Shown here: one piece after another, positions 25,797 to 35,120 of the stretch
How positions within the stretch are numbered: position 1 is the first letter of the stretch
How the letters are laid out: each line of letters opens with the position of its first letter
Origin: Roseomonas acroporae
GTDB taxonomy: Bacteria > Pseudomonadota > Alphaproteobacteria > Acetobacterales > Acetobacteraceae
NCBI RefSeq assembly: GCF_023223525.1
Contig: NZ_JALPRX010000006.1
Coordinates: 62,001 to 126,000 of the forward strand
Direction of reading: 5' to 3'
DNA length: 64,000 bases
Program-made: the position numbers and the translations under genes
Notes under the pieces: generated by a model
Seen by the model: the letters and a program-made list of their open reading frames with translations, nothing else
Told to the model about the DNA's origin: nothing
Databases searched by the model: none

Positions 25797-28598
25797 CTAC
25801 GCCGTGGCGCGGCCGCGCCGCTGCTGGCGCAGCACCTCCTCGATCCAGCGGTCGAGCCGCGCCGTCTCCGCCTCGGCCGCCTCCCGCTCCGGGTAGGCCT
25901 CGGGGAAGCGCAGCGACAGCCAGCGCCAGGCGACGAGACGCTTGTGCAGCTTCTCGGCCCGCTCCAGCTCCTCGCGGCTGGCGCGCTCGGGCGCCGGCAG
26001 GCGGCCGCCAGCGGGCGGATCGACCGGGCGGCCGGCGCCGTGCTCCACCGCCCAGCGGGCGAGGCGCGGCACGCCGTGGTCGCGCTGGTCCACCGGGCAC
26101 ATGGCGTAGGTCCAGCGGTCGAGCAGCGAGAGGCCGGGCACGCCGTCCACGGCGGTGGCGATCGCCATCGCCTCCTCCATGTCGGCGAGGCGGTAATTCG
26201 GGTCGTCTCGGCGCAGCACGGCGCGCTTGATGCGGGCGAGCACGCCGAACAGGCTGTCCGAGCCGATCTCGGCCGCGACGTTGGCGACGATGTCGGCGTC
26301 TGGCTGCACCAGCGGGCGGCTGTCCTCGGGCTCGGCGGGCGGGGCGGCGAGCAGGCGCGCCACGAATTCCGGGTTGCCGGCGCCGGCCAGCACCGCCACC
26401 ACGCCTTCCTCGTAGCGCCCGTAGCGCCCGGCGCGGCCGCCGATCTGCTTGACCTCCTGGGCGTTCAGGTCGCGCCGCCCCTCGCCGTCGAACTTGCGCA
26501 GCGCCGAGAACACGACGCGGCGGATCGGCAGGTTCAGCCCCATGCCGATCGCGTCGGTCGCCACCAGGATGTCGGCCTCGCCGTTGCGGAAGCGCGCCGC
26601 CTCGGCGCGGCGCACCTCGGGCGACAGGGCGCCGTACACCACGGCGACGCGCCGGCCGCGCTTGACCAGCTCGGCGCGGAAGTCGAGCACGTCGCGGCGC
26701 GAGAAGGCGACCAGCGCGTCGCCCGCGTGCAGGTCGCCGAGCGGCACCGGCTTGCGCGCCGCGACCAGCGGCCCCTTGCGCTCGAGCGAGACCTCCTCCA
26801 GCGGGTCGCCGCACAGCGCGGCGATGCGGCGGACGGTGGCGGCGCTCTCGGGCGCGCCGAGCACGAACACGTCGCGCGCCGGCGCGCCCATGATGGCGGC
26901 GGTCCAGGCGGCGCCGCGGTCGCGGTCGTAGAGCATCTGCGCCTCGTCGATCAGCGCGACGTCCACCGGGTTCTGGAACGGGCACATCTCCACCGTGGCG
27001 GCGAGGTGGCGGCTGCCTTCCACGGGCATGCGCTCCTCGCCGGTGGAGAGCGAGGCGGCGACGCCGCGCTGGCCCAGCGCGTCGCGGAACTCGTGCGCGA
27101 GCAGGCGCAGCGGCGCCAGCGCCAGGCCGCTCTCCGCCTTGGCGAGACGGTCGAGCGCGGTGTGGCTCTTGCCGGAATTGGTCGGGCCGGTGACGAGGGT
27201 GATGCGCCGCTTCAGCGCGCGGGCGGTCGCGAAGTGCGCGGCGTAGCGGTCGAGCGCCGCGACGCGGGCCACGGCGGCGTTGGCCGCCTTGCCGGGGCGC
27301 AGCACCATGGGCGCGGGCGCCTTGCCCGGACGGCCGGCCGGCGCCTCGTCCTCGCGCCAGCGCGCGACCTCGGCGCGCAGCGGCGCCAGCTCGGCCGGGT
27401 CGAACTCCCAGCGCTCGCGGCCGCCGCGCTCGGGGATGCGGCGGGCGACGGGGATACGCCCATCGGCGATCCAGCGCAGCGCCTCCTTGGAGGTGCAGCC
27501 CAGCAGCTCCGGCACCGCGCGGAACTCGACGAGGCTGCGCTCCCAGTCGCGCAGGCGCTGCACCTCCTCGCGGCGGCGGGCGCGGGTCAGGGCCTCGGCG
27601 GTGCGCTGGTCCTGTCGGCGGCGGGATTCGGCGCGCTCGGCGGCGTCGCGGAAGGCGGCGGCGGCCTCGGGCGCGAGGCCGTGGGCGCGGGCGACGATCC
27701 CGGCCAGCGCCGCGTGGCGCTCGGCGGAGAGGGCGCCGCCGGCGGCATCGGCGATCTCGGCCGCGACGATGCGCAGCGCCGCCTCGGGCGTCTCGCCGGC
27801 GGCGCGCAGGCGGGCGGCGACCGCCTCGTCCAGCGCGGCGCGCAGCGTGGCCTCGTCGGGCTCGGGGTCGGTGACGGTCCCGGCGGCGAAGGCGGCGTCG
27901 GCGCGCTTCACCCAGGTCTCGCCGGCACGGTTCGCCTGGTCGAGCAGCCGGGCGGACCAGGTGCGGCGGCGCACCTCGCAGAGCGCCTCGCGCACCGTGG
28001 CGGCGTCGGCCGGCAGGCGCCGCTCCACCAGCCGGGTGAGCATGGGCAGCTCGCGCGTCGCGACCTCGAGGCCGCTCGCGGCGATCGCCGCCTCGGCGGC
28101 GGGGGTGGAGAGCGCGGCGGGGCGGCGGTGCCGGGCGGGGCGGGGCGGGGGCTCGGTGGCGGGCGGGGCCGTGCCCGCCGCTGCGGCCCGGGAGGGCGCG
28201 GCGTCGGCCAGGGCGACATCGACCAGGGCGGCATTTGCAGGGGCGGCGTCGGCCAATCCCGTGCCGGCCGGTTCCATGCCGGCCGGTTCCGGGCCGACAG
28301 GTCCCATCCCGGCCGCGGCGGGCGCTGCCGGATCGGCCTCGGCCTGCGCGGGTTCGACCGGGGCCGCCGCGCCGGCCGGCGGACGCCGGCGCCGGGCCGG
28401 ACGGGGCGCGGCAGACGCCGGTTCGGCCGGCAGCGCCGCCATGGCCGAGGCGGGCCGGCGACGCGCCGGACGTGGCGTGTCCGGCGTGGCGTCGGGAGGC
28501 GTCGTGCCTGCGGCCGCCCGCGGGCGGGTGCGGCGCGGCCGGTCCCGGGCACTCGCGGCGCCGGGTGCCGGCGCATCGGCGCGCGGCACGGCCGTCAT
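25797..28598 (-). CDS. SUV3-like superfamily 2 RNA helicase
   Basis: A 933-residue protein with a SUV3-type ATPase core, the family of the mitochondrial degradosome helicase that also occurs in alphaproteobacteria. Walker A is TGPTNSGKSHTA (near 467), motif II is LIDEAQML (DEAQ, near 549), and motifs V/VI are ATDAIGMGLNLPIRR and QIGGRAGRYG. The C-terminal domain (PNYRLADMEEAMAIATAV, DLPVDQRD-like) follows SUV3. The first 170 residues are Ala/Pro/Arg low complexity with GMEPAGTGLADAAPANAALVD repeats. An ATG at 28625 would add nine residues. The 408-bp divergent gap to the SDR gene has no other feature I can support. Confidence 0.87.
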   Translation of the reverse strand: MTAVPRADAPAPGAASARDRPRRTRPRAAAGTTPPDATPDTPRPARRRPASAMAALPAEPASAAPRPARRRRPPAGAAAPVEPAQAEADPAAPAAAGMGPVGPEPAGMEPAGTGLADAAPANAALVDVALADAAPSRAAAAGTAPPATEPPPRPARHRRPAALSTPAAEAAIAASGLEVATRELPMLTRLVERRLPADAATVREALCEVRRRTWSARLLDQANRAGETWVKRADAAFAAGTVTDPEPDEATLRAALDEAVAARLRAAGETPEAALRIVAAEIADAAGGALSAERHAALAGIVARAHGLAPEAAAAFRDAAERAESRRRQDQRTAEALTRARRREEVQRLRDWERSLVEFRAVPELLGCTSKEALRWIADGRIPVARRIPERGGRERWEFDPAELAPLRAEVARWREDEAPAGRPGKAPAPMVLRPGKAANAAVARVAALDRYAAHFATARALKRRITLVTGPTNSGKSHTALDRLAKAESGLALAPLRLLAHEFRDALGQRGVAASLSTGEERMPVEGSRHLAATVEMCPFQNPVDVALIDEAQMLYDRDRGAAWTAAIMGAPARDVFVLGAPESAATVRRIAALCGDPLEEVSLERKGPLVAARKPVPLGDLHAGDALVAFSRRDVLDFRAELVKRGRRVAVVYGALSPEVRRAEAARFRNGEADILVATDAIGMGLNLPIRRVVFSALRKFDGEGRRDLNAQEVKQIGGRAGRYGRYEEGVVAVLAGAGNPEFVARLLAAPPAEPEDSRPLVQPDADIVANVAAEIGSDSLFGVLARIKRAVLRRDDPNYRLADMEEAMAIATAVDGVPGLSLLDRWTYAMCPVDQRDHGVPRLARWAVEHGAGRPVDPPAGGRLPAPERASREELERAEKLHKRLVAWRWLSLRFPEAYPEREAAEAETARLDRWIEEVLRQQRRGRATA

Positions 28599-29033
28599 GG
28601 CCTCGTCAATGGTATCGGGTTGCATCGTGTCGGGCAGTGGCCCGTGGGTTCCGTCCAAGCGGCATACTCCGCGGCCGCGCCCGCTTCCGGGGAAGGCCGC
28701 GCTGGTCGGCGCCGCTGGTCGGCCGCCCGGCGATGGCCGGGGCGGGACCGCCGCGCATCGACGATCTTCGGGGGATTCACGGGACGCGGCACCGGGCCGA
28801 TCCCACCGTGCGACGGGGCCGGGGTTCGCTCCCCGACGCTTCCGTTCCCGTAACTCGTACCACAGATGGATGGTTTCCGCGCGCCCTTGCAGGGGGCGGG
28901 GCTGCATGGCTCCCCTGCGGCGGTCACCCGCGCGCCTGCGCCCGGGCGGGGCGGTGCGTACGCCGCGGCCCGCATTGTGGCCCTGCGCCGCGGCTGCCAT
29001 GCTTCCGCGAAATCCATCGGGGGGAGGGAAGCC

Positions 29034-29789
29034 ATGGCGCGTCTGGCCGGCAAGGTCGCGTTCATTACCGGCGCGGGCACCGGCATCGGCCGCAGCGCCG
29101 CCGAGCTGTTCGCGCGCGAGGGCGCGCGCGTCGCCGTGGCCGACATCGACCGCGCCGGCGCCGAGGAGACCGCCCACCGCATCGCGCAGGCGGGCGGCGA
29201 GGCCATCGCCATCCACGCCGACGTCACCGAGCCCGACAGCGTCGCCGCCGCCATCGAGCGCGCCGAGGCGCGATTCGGTCGGCTCGACGTGCTCTACAAC
29301 AATGCCGGCGGCTCCACCGCGCGCGACGGCACCGCCGTCGAGGCGCCGATCGAGGAGTTCTGGCGCGCCATCAGGCTGGACCTGTTCGGCACCTTCCTCG
29401 GCTGCCGCTTCGGCATCCCGGCGCTGATCCGCGCCGGCGGCGGCGCGGTGGTCAACACCGCCTCCACCGTGGCGCTGATGGGCTTCCCGGGACGCGACTG
29501 CTACACGGCGGCCAAGGGCGGCGTGGCGGCGCTGACCCGCTCGCTGGCGGTGGAGTACGCGCCGCAGCGCATCCGCGTGAACGCCGTCGCGCCCTCGGTC
29601 ACGAAGACGCCGCGCGTGGAGGCGCTGCTGGCCGGGAACGCCGGGATGCAGGGCATCGCCAATTCCCACCTGCTCGGCCTCGGCGAGCCGATGGACGTGG
29701 CCTGCGCGGCGCTCTACCTGGCTTCCGACGAGGCGCGCATCACCACGGGCGTGGTGCTGCCGGTGGACAGCGGCGCGACGATCGTGTGA
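29034..29789 (+). CDS. Short-chain dehydrogenase/reductase (SDR)
   Basis: A 251-residue classical SDR. NAD(P) motif TGAGTGIG (about 12-19), Asp after strand 2 (ADID) favouring NAD, NNAG, and the catalytic Ser with YTAAK (Tyr near 160). The C-terminal ALYLASDEARITTGVVLPVDSG is typical. Substrate unknown. The start at 29034 follows GGGGAGGG. It is divergent from the helicase gene. Confidence 0.92.
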   Translation: MARLAGKVAFITGAGTGIGRSAAELFAREGARVAVADIDRAGAEETAHRIAQAGGEAIAIHADVTEPDSVAAAIERAEARFGRLDVLYNNAGGSTARDGTAVEAPIEEFWRAIRLDLFGTFLGCRFGIPALIRAGGGAVVNTASTVALMGFPGRDCYTAAKGGVAALTRSLAVEYAPQRIRVNAVAPSVTKTPRVEALLAGNAGMQGIANSHLLGLGEPMDVACAALYLASDEARITTGVVLPVDSGATIV

Positions 29790-29886
29790 GCCGTCCGGGG
29801 CTGCGGTGCGCTCTAGCTCGTTGTTCCCGGCGCGGATTCACGCCGCCGGGCGTGTCCGCCCGCCGGCGATCCGCTCTACGCCCCGG

Positions 29887-29909
29887 CAGGGAGGGCTCCG
29901 CCCTCCCTG
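29887..29909. terminator. Hairpin between convergent SDR and thioredoxin genes
   Basis: A perfect 10-bp stem (CAGGGAGGGC / GCCCTCCCTG) with loop TCC lies midway between two convergent genes and could serve both. It belongs to the same hairpin family as 50282-50306 (CCCCGGCAG followed by a GAGGGC stem). No T-run follows. Confidence 0.5.
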
Positions 29910-29935
29910 GAAAAGGACGGTGCCGCAGCCCGCGC

Positions 29936-30388
29936 CTATGCCGGGATCGGCCCGTCCGCGAACCGCTCCACCCAGCCGCGCAGCAGGCCGAGATCCGCCA
30001 GCCCCGACTGCCGCGCCACCACCTTGCCGCCCCGGAACGCGAACAGCGCCGGGATGCCCTGCACCCCGAATTGCGCCGCGAGCTGCGGGTTCGCGTCCAC
30101 GTCGACCTTCACGAAGCGCGCGCGGGGCTCCAGCGTCGCGGCGGCGCGCTCGAAGACCGGCGCCATGGCGCGGCAGGGGCCGCACCACGCCGCCCAGAAA
30201 TCGGCGATCACCGGCAGGTCGCCACGCTCGACGTGGCGCAGGAAGCGCGGACCGTCCAGCGCCACCGGGGCACCGGTGAACAGTGCCGCGTGGCAATGGC
30301 CGCACTTCGGCGCGTCGGCGAGGCGCGCGCGGGGCACGCGGTTGATGCCGTCGCAGTGCGGGCAGACGATGTGCAGGGCCTCGGCCAT
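29936..30388 (-). CDS. trxC: Thioredoxin 2 (zinc-containing)
   Basis: A 150-residue thioredoxin with an N-terminal zinc domain (CPHC and CGHC, residues 9-32) followed by the thioredoxin fold with active site WCGPC (near 68) and the cis-proline motif GIPALF. This layout defines TrxC, a cytoplasmic disulfide reductase linked to oxidative stress. The ATG at 30388 directly precedes MAEALHIVCPHC. It is divergent from the phosphate transport pair. Confidence 0.93.
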   Translation of the reverse strand: MAEALHIVCPHCDGINRVPRARLADAPKCGHCHAALFTGAPVALDGPRFLRHVERGDLPVIADFWAAWCGPCRAMAPVFERAAATLEPRARFVKVDVDANPQLAAQFGVQGIPALFAFRGGKVVARQSGLADLGLLRGWVERFADGPIPA

Positions 30389-30611
30389 CGGCGTCTCTCC
30401 GGATCGCGGGCCGGGAAGGGGCGGGGCGCGTTCCCGGGTCCGTCTCGCTGCATGTATGCGCCGCGGCGCCCGGTGCCAGGGTGCCGGAAGCGGTGCCGGC
30501 AGCCGCCCACCGATCGAACCGTCCCGATTGCCACGGGGATTGCATGGCAGCCTCCCGGCCCGGGCGTGCCGCCTGTCGCCGGCCACCGCCGGGCGGTAGG
30601 GTGTCGCGAAT

Positions 30612-30629
30612 CTGTCACCGATCCGTCAC
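30612..30629 (+). promoter_or_regulatory. Candidate Pho box upstream of the DUF47-PiT operon
   Basis: CTGTCACCGATCCGTCAC is two 7-bp units (CTGTCAC, CCGTCAC) separated by 4 bp, the spacing of the PhoB-binding Pho box (CTGTCAT-N4-CTGTCAT), with one to two mismatches per unit. It lies 42 bp upstream of the first gene of a phosphate transport operon, supporting phosphate-starvation control. Confidence 0.6.
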
Positions 30630-30671
30630 GGACCGCCTGCCGGGGGCCGGCCGCCGCCGAAGGGAATTCGC

Positions 30672-31319
30672 ATGCTCAGTCTGTTCCGGCGCCTGCTGCC
30701 GCGCGAGGAGCGGTTCTTCGACCTGTTCGACCGCCACGCCAGGCTGATCACCGCCGCCGCCGAATCGCTCAGCGGCATGCTCCAGGGCGGCGAGGCGGCG
30801 CAGCGCCACTACCGGGACGTGCTGGAACGCGAGGACGAGGCGGACGCGATCACGCGCGAGGTGGTGCAGGCGGTGCGCCGCACCTTCGTCACCCCCTTCG
30901 ACCGTGGCGACATCCAGGCGCTGATCAGCCACATGGACGATGCGGTGGACCAGATGAAGAAGACCGCCAAGGCGATCGCCCTGTTCGAGACGCGCGAATT
31001 CGAGGAAGGCATGGGCCGGATGGGCGACGCCATCGTGCGCTGCGCCCACCTCACCCAGGAGGTGGTGCCGATGCTCGGCCGGATCGGGCCGAACGCGGCG
31101 CGGATCAACGCGCTGTGCGAGCAGATCCGCCAGATCGAGGGCGAGGCGGACGACGTGCACGACAGCGGCGTGACCGCGCTGTTCCGCCGCTGCCGGGCGC
31201 AGGGCGACGCCATGGGCTACATCGCCGCCAACGAGGTCTTCGACCAGCTCGAGCGCGTGGTGGACCGCTTCGACGACCTGGCCAACGCCATCGAGGGCAT
31301 CGTGATCGAGCACGTCTGA
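30672..31319 (+). CDS. DUF47 (PhoU-like) phosphate transport regulator
   Basis: A 215-residue all-helical protein of the DUF47/PhoU-like family, commonly encoded just before PiT permeases and thought to modulate them. Visible segments: MLSLFRRLLPREERFFDLFDRHA, HYRDVLEREDEADAITREVVQAVRRTFVTPFDRGDIQALISHMDDAVDQMKK and NEVFDQLERVVDRFDDLANAIEGIVIEHV. It lacks a signal peptide. It is 39 bp upstream of the permease gene. Confidence 0.92.
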   Translation: MLSLFRRLLPREERFFDLFDRHARLITAAAESLSGMLQGGEAAQRHYRDVLEREDEADAITREVVQAVRRTFVTPFDRGDIQALISHMDDAVDQMKKTAKAIALFETREFEEGMGRMGDAIVRCAHLTQEVVPMLGRIGPNAARINALCEQIRQIEGEADDVHDSGVTALFRRCRAQGDAMGYIAANEVFDQLERVVDRFDDLANAIEGIVIEHV

Positions 31320-31358
31320 GACGCCGCGCCCGAGCCCGCCCGCAACGGCCCCGCCGCC

Positions 31359-32363
31359 ATGGACGCCGCCCTCGCCCTGCCGCTGCTCGTCGGCCTGATC
31401 GCCGTCGCGCTGCTGTTCGACTTCCTCAACGGCCTGCACGACGCGGCCAACTCGATCGCCACCATCGTCTCCACCCGCGTGCTGCGGCCGCACTACGCCG
31501 TGGCGTGGGCGGCCTTCTTCAACATGATCGCCTTCCTGTTCTTCGGCCTGCACGTGGCGCAGACCGTGGGCACCGGCATCGTGGACGCCTCGATCGTGGA
31601 TGCGCGCGTGATCTTCGGCGCGCTGAGCGGCGCCATCGCCTGGAACGTCATCACCTGGGCGCTCGGCATCCCCTCCAGCTCCTCGCACGCGCTGGTGGGC
31701 GGGCTGGTCGGCGCCGGCACCAGCAAGGCCGGGCTGGGGGCCATCGTCTGGTCCGGCCTCGGCCAGACCACGGCCGCCATCGTGCTCTCGCCGCTGGTGG
31801 GGATGCTGCTGGCGCTGCTGCTGGTGCTGGTCGTCTCCTGGCTGTTCGTGCGCGCCACGCCCTTCGCGGTGGACCGCTCCTTCCGCTGGCTGCAATTCGT
31901 CTCCGCCTCGCTCTACTCGCTCGGGCACGGCGGCAACGACGCGCAGAAGACCATGGGCATCATCGCCGTGCTGCTGTTCAGCCAGGGGCGGCTGGAGGGC
32001 GGCTTCCACGTGCCGCTCTGGGTGGTGCTGTCCTGCCAGGCGGCGATGGCGATGGGCACGCTGCTCGGCGGCTGGCGCATCGTCCACACCATGGGCTCGA
32101 AGATCACGCGGCTGACGCCGGTGCAGGGCTTCTGCGCCGAGACGGGCGGCGCCATCACCTTGTTCATGGCGACGCATCTCGGCATCCCGGTCTCCACCAC
32201 CCACACCATCACCGGCGCCATCGTGGGCGTCGGCGCGGCGCGCCGTGCCTCGGCGGTGCGCTGGGGGGTGGCAAGCAACATCGTGGTCGCCTGGATCGTC
32301 ACCCTGCCGGCGGCGGCGGCGATCGCGGCGCTGGCCTACTTCGTGGCGGGGCTGTTCGGCTGA
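31359..32363 (+). CDS. Inorganic phosphate transporter, PiT family
   Basis: A 334-residue membrane permease for phosphate driven by proton or metal-phosphate symport. The two family signatures are present as FLNGLHDAANSIATIVSTR (N-terminal) and GHGGNDAQKTMGIIAVLL (C-terminal), with about ten hydrophobic helices. SSSSHALVGGL and STTHTITGAIVGVGAARR complete the duplicated halves. It is the second gene of the Pho-box-controlled unit. Confidence 0.95.
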   Translation: MDAALALPLLVGLIAVALLFDFLNGLHDAANSIATIVSTRVLRPHYAVAWAAFFNMIAFLFFGLHVAQTVGTGIVDASIVDARVIFGALSGAIAWNVITWALGIPSSSSHALVGGLVGAGTSKAGLGAIVWSGLGQTTAAIVLSPLVGMLLALLLVLVVSWLFVRATPFAVDRSFRWLQFVSASLYSLGHGGNDAQKTMGIIAVLLFSQGRLEGGFHVPLWVVLSCQAAMAMGTLLGGWRIVHTMGSKITRLTPVQGFCAETGGAITLFMATHLGIPVSTTHTITGAIVGVGAARRASAVRWGVASNIVVAWIVTLPAAAAIAALAYFVAGLFG

Positions 32364-32427
32364 GCCTGCGGCCGGGGGGCTGCGATGCCCACCCCGGTCG
32401 CCCAACCTCCGGTCGCTTCTCCGGCTG

Positions 32428-33312
32428 TCAGAGGGCGACGAGCAGGGCGCCCGCCGCCACCGCGGCGACCTGGACCGCGCAGGCCAGCCGGTACAGCGCC
32501 AGCGCGCGCCGCAGATCGGCCGCCGTGGCCCCGGCGCGGCCGTCGCCCATCCAGCCATCCTCGACCCGCACCGCGCCGTACACGCGCGGCCCGGCGAGGC
32601 GCAGCCCGAGCGCCCCGGCCATCGCCGCCTCCGGCCAGCCGGCATTGGGCGAGCGGTGCCGGCGCGCGTCGCGCCGCACGGCGCGGATGGCGCCGCGCGG
32701 GTCGGCGCCGGGCAGCAGCGCCGCCGCGACCACCAGCCACAGCGCCGCGAGACGCGAGGCGGGCAGGTTCACCAGGTCGTCGAAGCGCGCCGCGGCCCAG
32801 CCATAGGCCTCGTGCCGCGGCGTGCGGTGGCCGACCATGCTGTCGGCGGTGTTGGCCGCCTTGTAGCCGGCCATCCCCGGCAGCCCGAGCAAGGCCCCCC
32901 AGAAGGCGGGCGCCACCACGCCGTCGGAGAAGTTCTCCGCCAGGCTCTCGATCGCGGCGCGCGCCACGCCGGCCGCGTCGAGGCTCTCCGGGTCGCGCCC
33001 GACGATGTGCGAGACGGCGCGGCGGCCGCCCGCCAGCCCCTCGCGCTCCAGCCCCTCGGCCACGGCGCGCACGTGGTCGTGCAGGCTGCGCTGCGCCGGC
33101 AGGCTGGCGGCGAGCAGCGCCAGCAGCGGCAGGGCCAGCACCGCGGGCAGCAGCCGCGCCAGCCCGGCCTGCAGCAGCGCTGCCGGCAGCACGGCGGCCA
33201 GCAGCAGCAGGGCGAGCGCCAGCACCCCGGCGGCACGGCGGCGCGAAGCGGGCCAGCCGGGGCGGTTCAGCCGCCGGTCCAGCGCCGCGATCAGCGCGCC
33301 CATCCACACCAC
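32428..33312 (-). CDS. cobD: Adenosylcobinamide-phosphate synthase CbiB/CobD
   Basis: A membrane enzyme of late cobalamin synthesis that attaches the aminopropanol arm to the corrin ring. Motifs: ARAAIESLAENFSDGVVAPAFWG, GYKAANTADSMVGHRTPRHEAYGWAAARFDDLVNLPASR, and NAGWPEAAMAGALGLRL. The GTG at 33312 (MVWMGALIAALD) gives 294 residues. Conserved-looking reading frame continues upstream (LLLGALLIEAALGYPAPLFRAIRHP) to a TAG, but contains no ATG, GTG or TTG. The true start may be a CTG near 33402. Divergent from cobC. Confidence 0.92.
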   Translation of the reverse strand: MVWMGALIAALDRRLNRPGWPASRRRAAGVLALALLLLAAVLPAALLQAGLARLLPAVLALPLLALLAASLPAQRSLHDHVRAVAEGLEREGLAGGRRAVSHIVGRDPESLDAAGVARAAIESLAENFSDGVVAPAFWGALLGLPGMAGYKAANTADSMVGHRTPRHEAYGWAAARFDDLVNLPASRLAALWLVVAAALLPGADPRGAIRAVRRDARRHRSPNAGWPEAAMAGALGLRLAGPRVYGAVRVEDGWMGDGRAGATAADLRRALALYRLACAVQVAAVAAGALLVAL

Positions 33313-33428
33313 CGGGTGGCGGATGGCGCGGAACAGCGGCGCGGGATATCCGAGGGCGGCCTCGATCAGCAGGGCGCCGAGCAGGAGTGGCAGATGGTCC
33401 AGGGGCGTGGCCGTAAGGGGCGGGGCGG

Positions 33429-34529
33429 GTGACGGGGGCGGGCGCTAGCACGGATGCCGAGGCGGTGGCAGGGGCAGCAGGGGAGTCGGGCGTGGACCCG
33501 GCCGCGCTGGAGCATGGCGGCCGGCTCGGGGCCGCGCGCCGGCGTTTCCCGGACGCGCCGGCGCCGTTCCTCGACCTCTCCACCGGCATCAACCCGGTGC
33601 CCTGGCCGCTTCCCGGGCCGATGCCCGCCCTGCCGCCCGCCGCCTTCTCCCGGCTGCCGGAACCCGAGGCGCTGGAGGCCCTGCAACGCGCCGCCGCGCT
33701 GGCCTACGGCGTGGCCGATCCCGGCTGCGTGGTGGCGTCGCCCGGCACGCAGATCCTGATCGGCCTGCTGCCGCGCCTGCTGCCGTTGCGGGCCGCCCGC
33801 ATCCTCGGCCCCACCTATGCCGAGCACGCGCTGGCCTGGGAGGCGGCCGGCGCCGCGGTGACGACGGTGACGGAAGCCGGGGCGCTCGATGCGGGCGAGG
33901 CGGGCACCGCCGCCGTGCTGTGCAACCCCAACAACCCGGACGGCCGGCGCGTCCCGGCCGCGCCGCTGCTCGCCCTCGCCGCGCGCCTCGCCGCGCGCGG
34001 CGGTCTGCTCGTGGTGGACGAGGCCTTCGCCGACCTGGAGCCGACGGGCGGGCCGGCGGGCGATGGCTGGCGCAGCCTCGCCCCCGCGCTGCCGGCGCCG
34101 GGGCTGGTGGTGCTGCGCTCCTTCGGCAAGACCTACGGGCTGGCGGGGCTGCGGCTCGGCTTCGCGCTGGCCGCGCCCGGGCTCGCGGCGCGGCTGCGCG
34201 CGGCGCTCGGTCCCTGGGCGGTGTCGGGGCCGGCGCTGGCGCTCGGCACGGCGGCCCTGGCCGACCGTGGCTGGCTGCGCGCCGCCGCGGCACGGCTCGC
34301 CGGCGATACCGCCCGGCTGGACCGGCTGCTGGCGGCGGCCGGGTTGCGCCCGCTCGGCGGCACGCATCTGTTCCGGCTCGCCGAGGGCGACGCGGCCGGC
34401 TGGTACGAGCGGCTGGGCCGGGCCGGCATCCTGGTGCGCCCGTTCGCGGCGCGGCCGCGCTGGCTGCGCCTCGGCCTGCCGGGGGACGCGGCGGCCTGGG
34501 ACCGGCTGGAAGCCGCGCTGCGCGGCTGA
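33429..34529 (+). CDS. cobC: Threonine-phosphate decarboxylase CobC
   Basis: A PLP-dependent class I/II aminotransferase-fold enzyme that makes the aminopropanol phosphate used by CbiB. Features: LEHGGRLGAARRRFPDAPAPFLDLSTGINP (family start), CNPNNPDGRRVP, VVDEAFADLEP and the PLP lysine in RSFGKTYGLAGLRLGF (Lys near 236). The GTG at 33429 gives 366 residues. A second GTG at 33492 with GGGGAG six bases upstream would give 345 residues and fits the family start better. It abuts cbiB head to head. Confidence 0.92.
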   Translation: MTGAGASTDAEAVAGAAGESGVDPAALEHGGRLGAARRRFPDAPAPFLDLSTGINPVPWPLPGPMPALPPAAFSRLPEPEALEALQRAAALAYGVADPGCVVASPGTQILIGLLPRLLPLRAARILGPTYAEHALAWEAAGAAVTTVTEAGALDAGEAGTAAVLCNPNNPDGRRVPAAPLLALAARLAARGGLLVVDEAFADLEPTGGPAGDGWRSLAPALPAPGLVVLRSFGKTYGLAGLRLGFALAAPGLAARLRAALGPWAVSGPALALGTAALADRGWLRAAAARLAGDTARLDRLLAAAGLRPLGGTHLFRLAEGDAAGWYERLGRAGILVRPFAARPRWLRLGLPGDAAAWDRLEAALRG

Positions 34530-34794
34530 CCGCCGCCGGCGCGTCGGCCGGCCTCGCGCCGCCGGCCCGGCGCCGCCCGTTCCGCACGGCGCGTCCCGCA
34601 CGGCCCGGCCCACGCCGTGCGTTCCGCACGCCCGGGTCGCGCGCCGGTGCGCTCGGGCCGCCGTGCCTGGCGGGACACCCGGCCATGGGGCGTGCCGCGT
34701 CCCGGCAACAGTGGTGCGCCGCCGCCACGTTGCCGCGTCGCATCGCCTTGCGGCCCGGCAACGAAGCCGCCATGGTGGGCGCGTGTCGGTCCCG

Positions 34795-35005
34795 CGCGAG
34801 CGGGCCAAGAGGGAACGCCGTGCGTCCCGCGCCTTCCCGAAAGCCGTTCCGGGAGGCCGGGGCAAGTCGGCGGCTGCCCCCGCAACTGTCAGCGGCGAGC
34901 TGACGGCCCATCCGCCCCGCAGAGGGGCTGCCACTGGCGCCGCGAGGCGCCGGGAAGGCAGGGGCCGCCGGCGACGACCCGTGAGCCAGGAGACCTGCCG
35001 GCACC
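34795..35005 (+). ncRNA. Cobalamin riboswitch
   Basis: An AdoCbl-type riboswitch leader. The conserved core is visible in order: GAGGGAACGCCGTGCG near 34808, GCTGCCCCCGCAACTGTCAG (34873-34892), AGCGGCGAGCTG, GCCACTGGCGCC with CGCCGGGAAGGC, and the B12 box GAGCCAGGAGACCTGCC (34983-34999). It precedes a TonB-dependent receptor and a BtuF-like protein, so B12 should repress their expression. The 260 bp upstream (34530-34790) are GC-rich with no gene I can support. Confidence 0.95.
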
Positions 35006-35120
35006 CGTGCAACCCAGTTCACGGGGCGGGGTGCCCCCGGTCAGGAGTCTCCGATGCCGCTGTTCCCGCCACCCGGTCCCGGTCCGCACCGGCGCGGTCC
35101 GCCGCGCCACGCCCGCCTCT

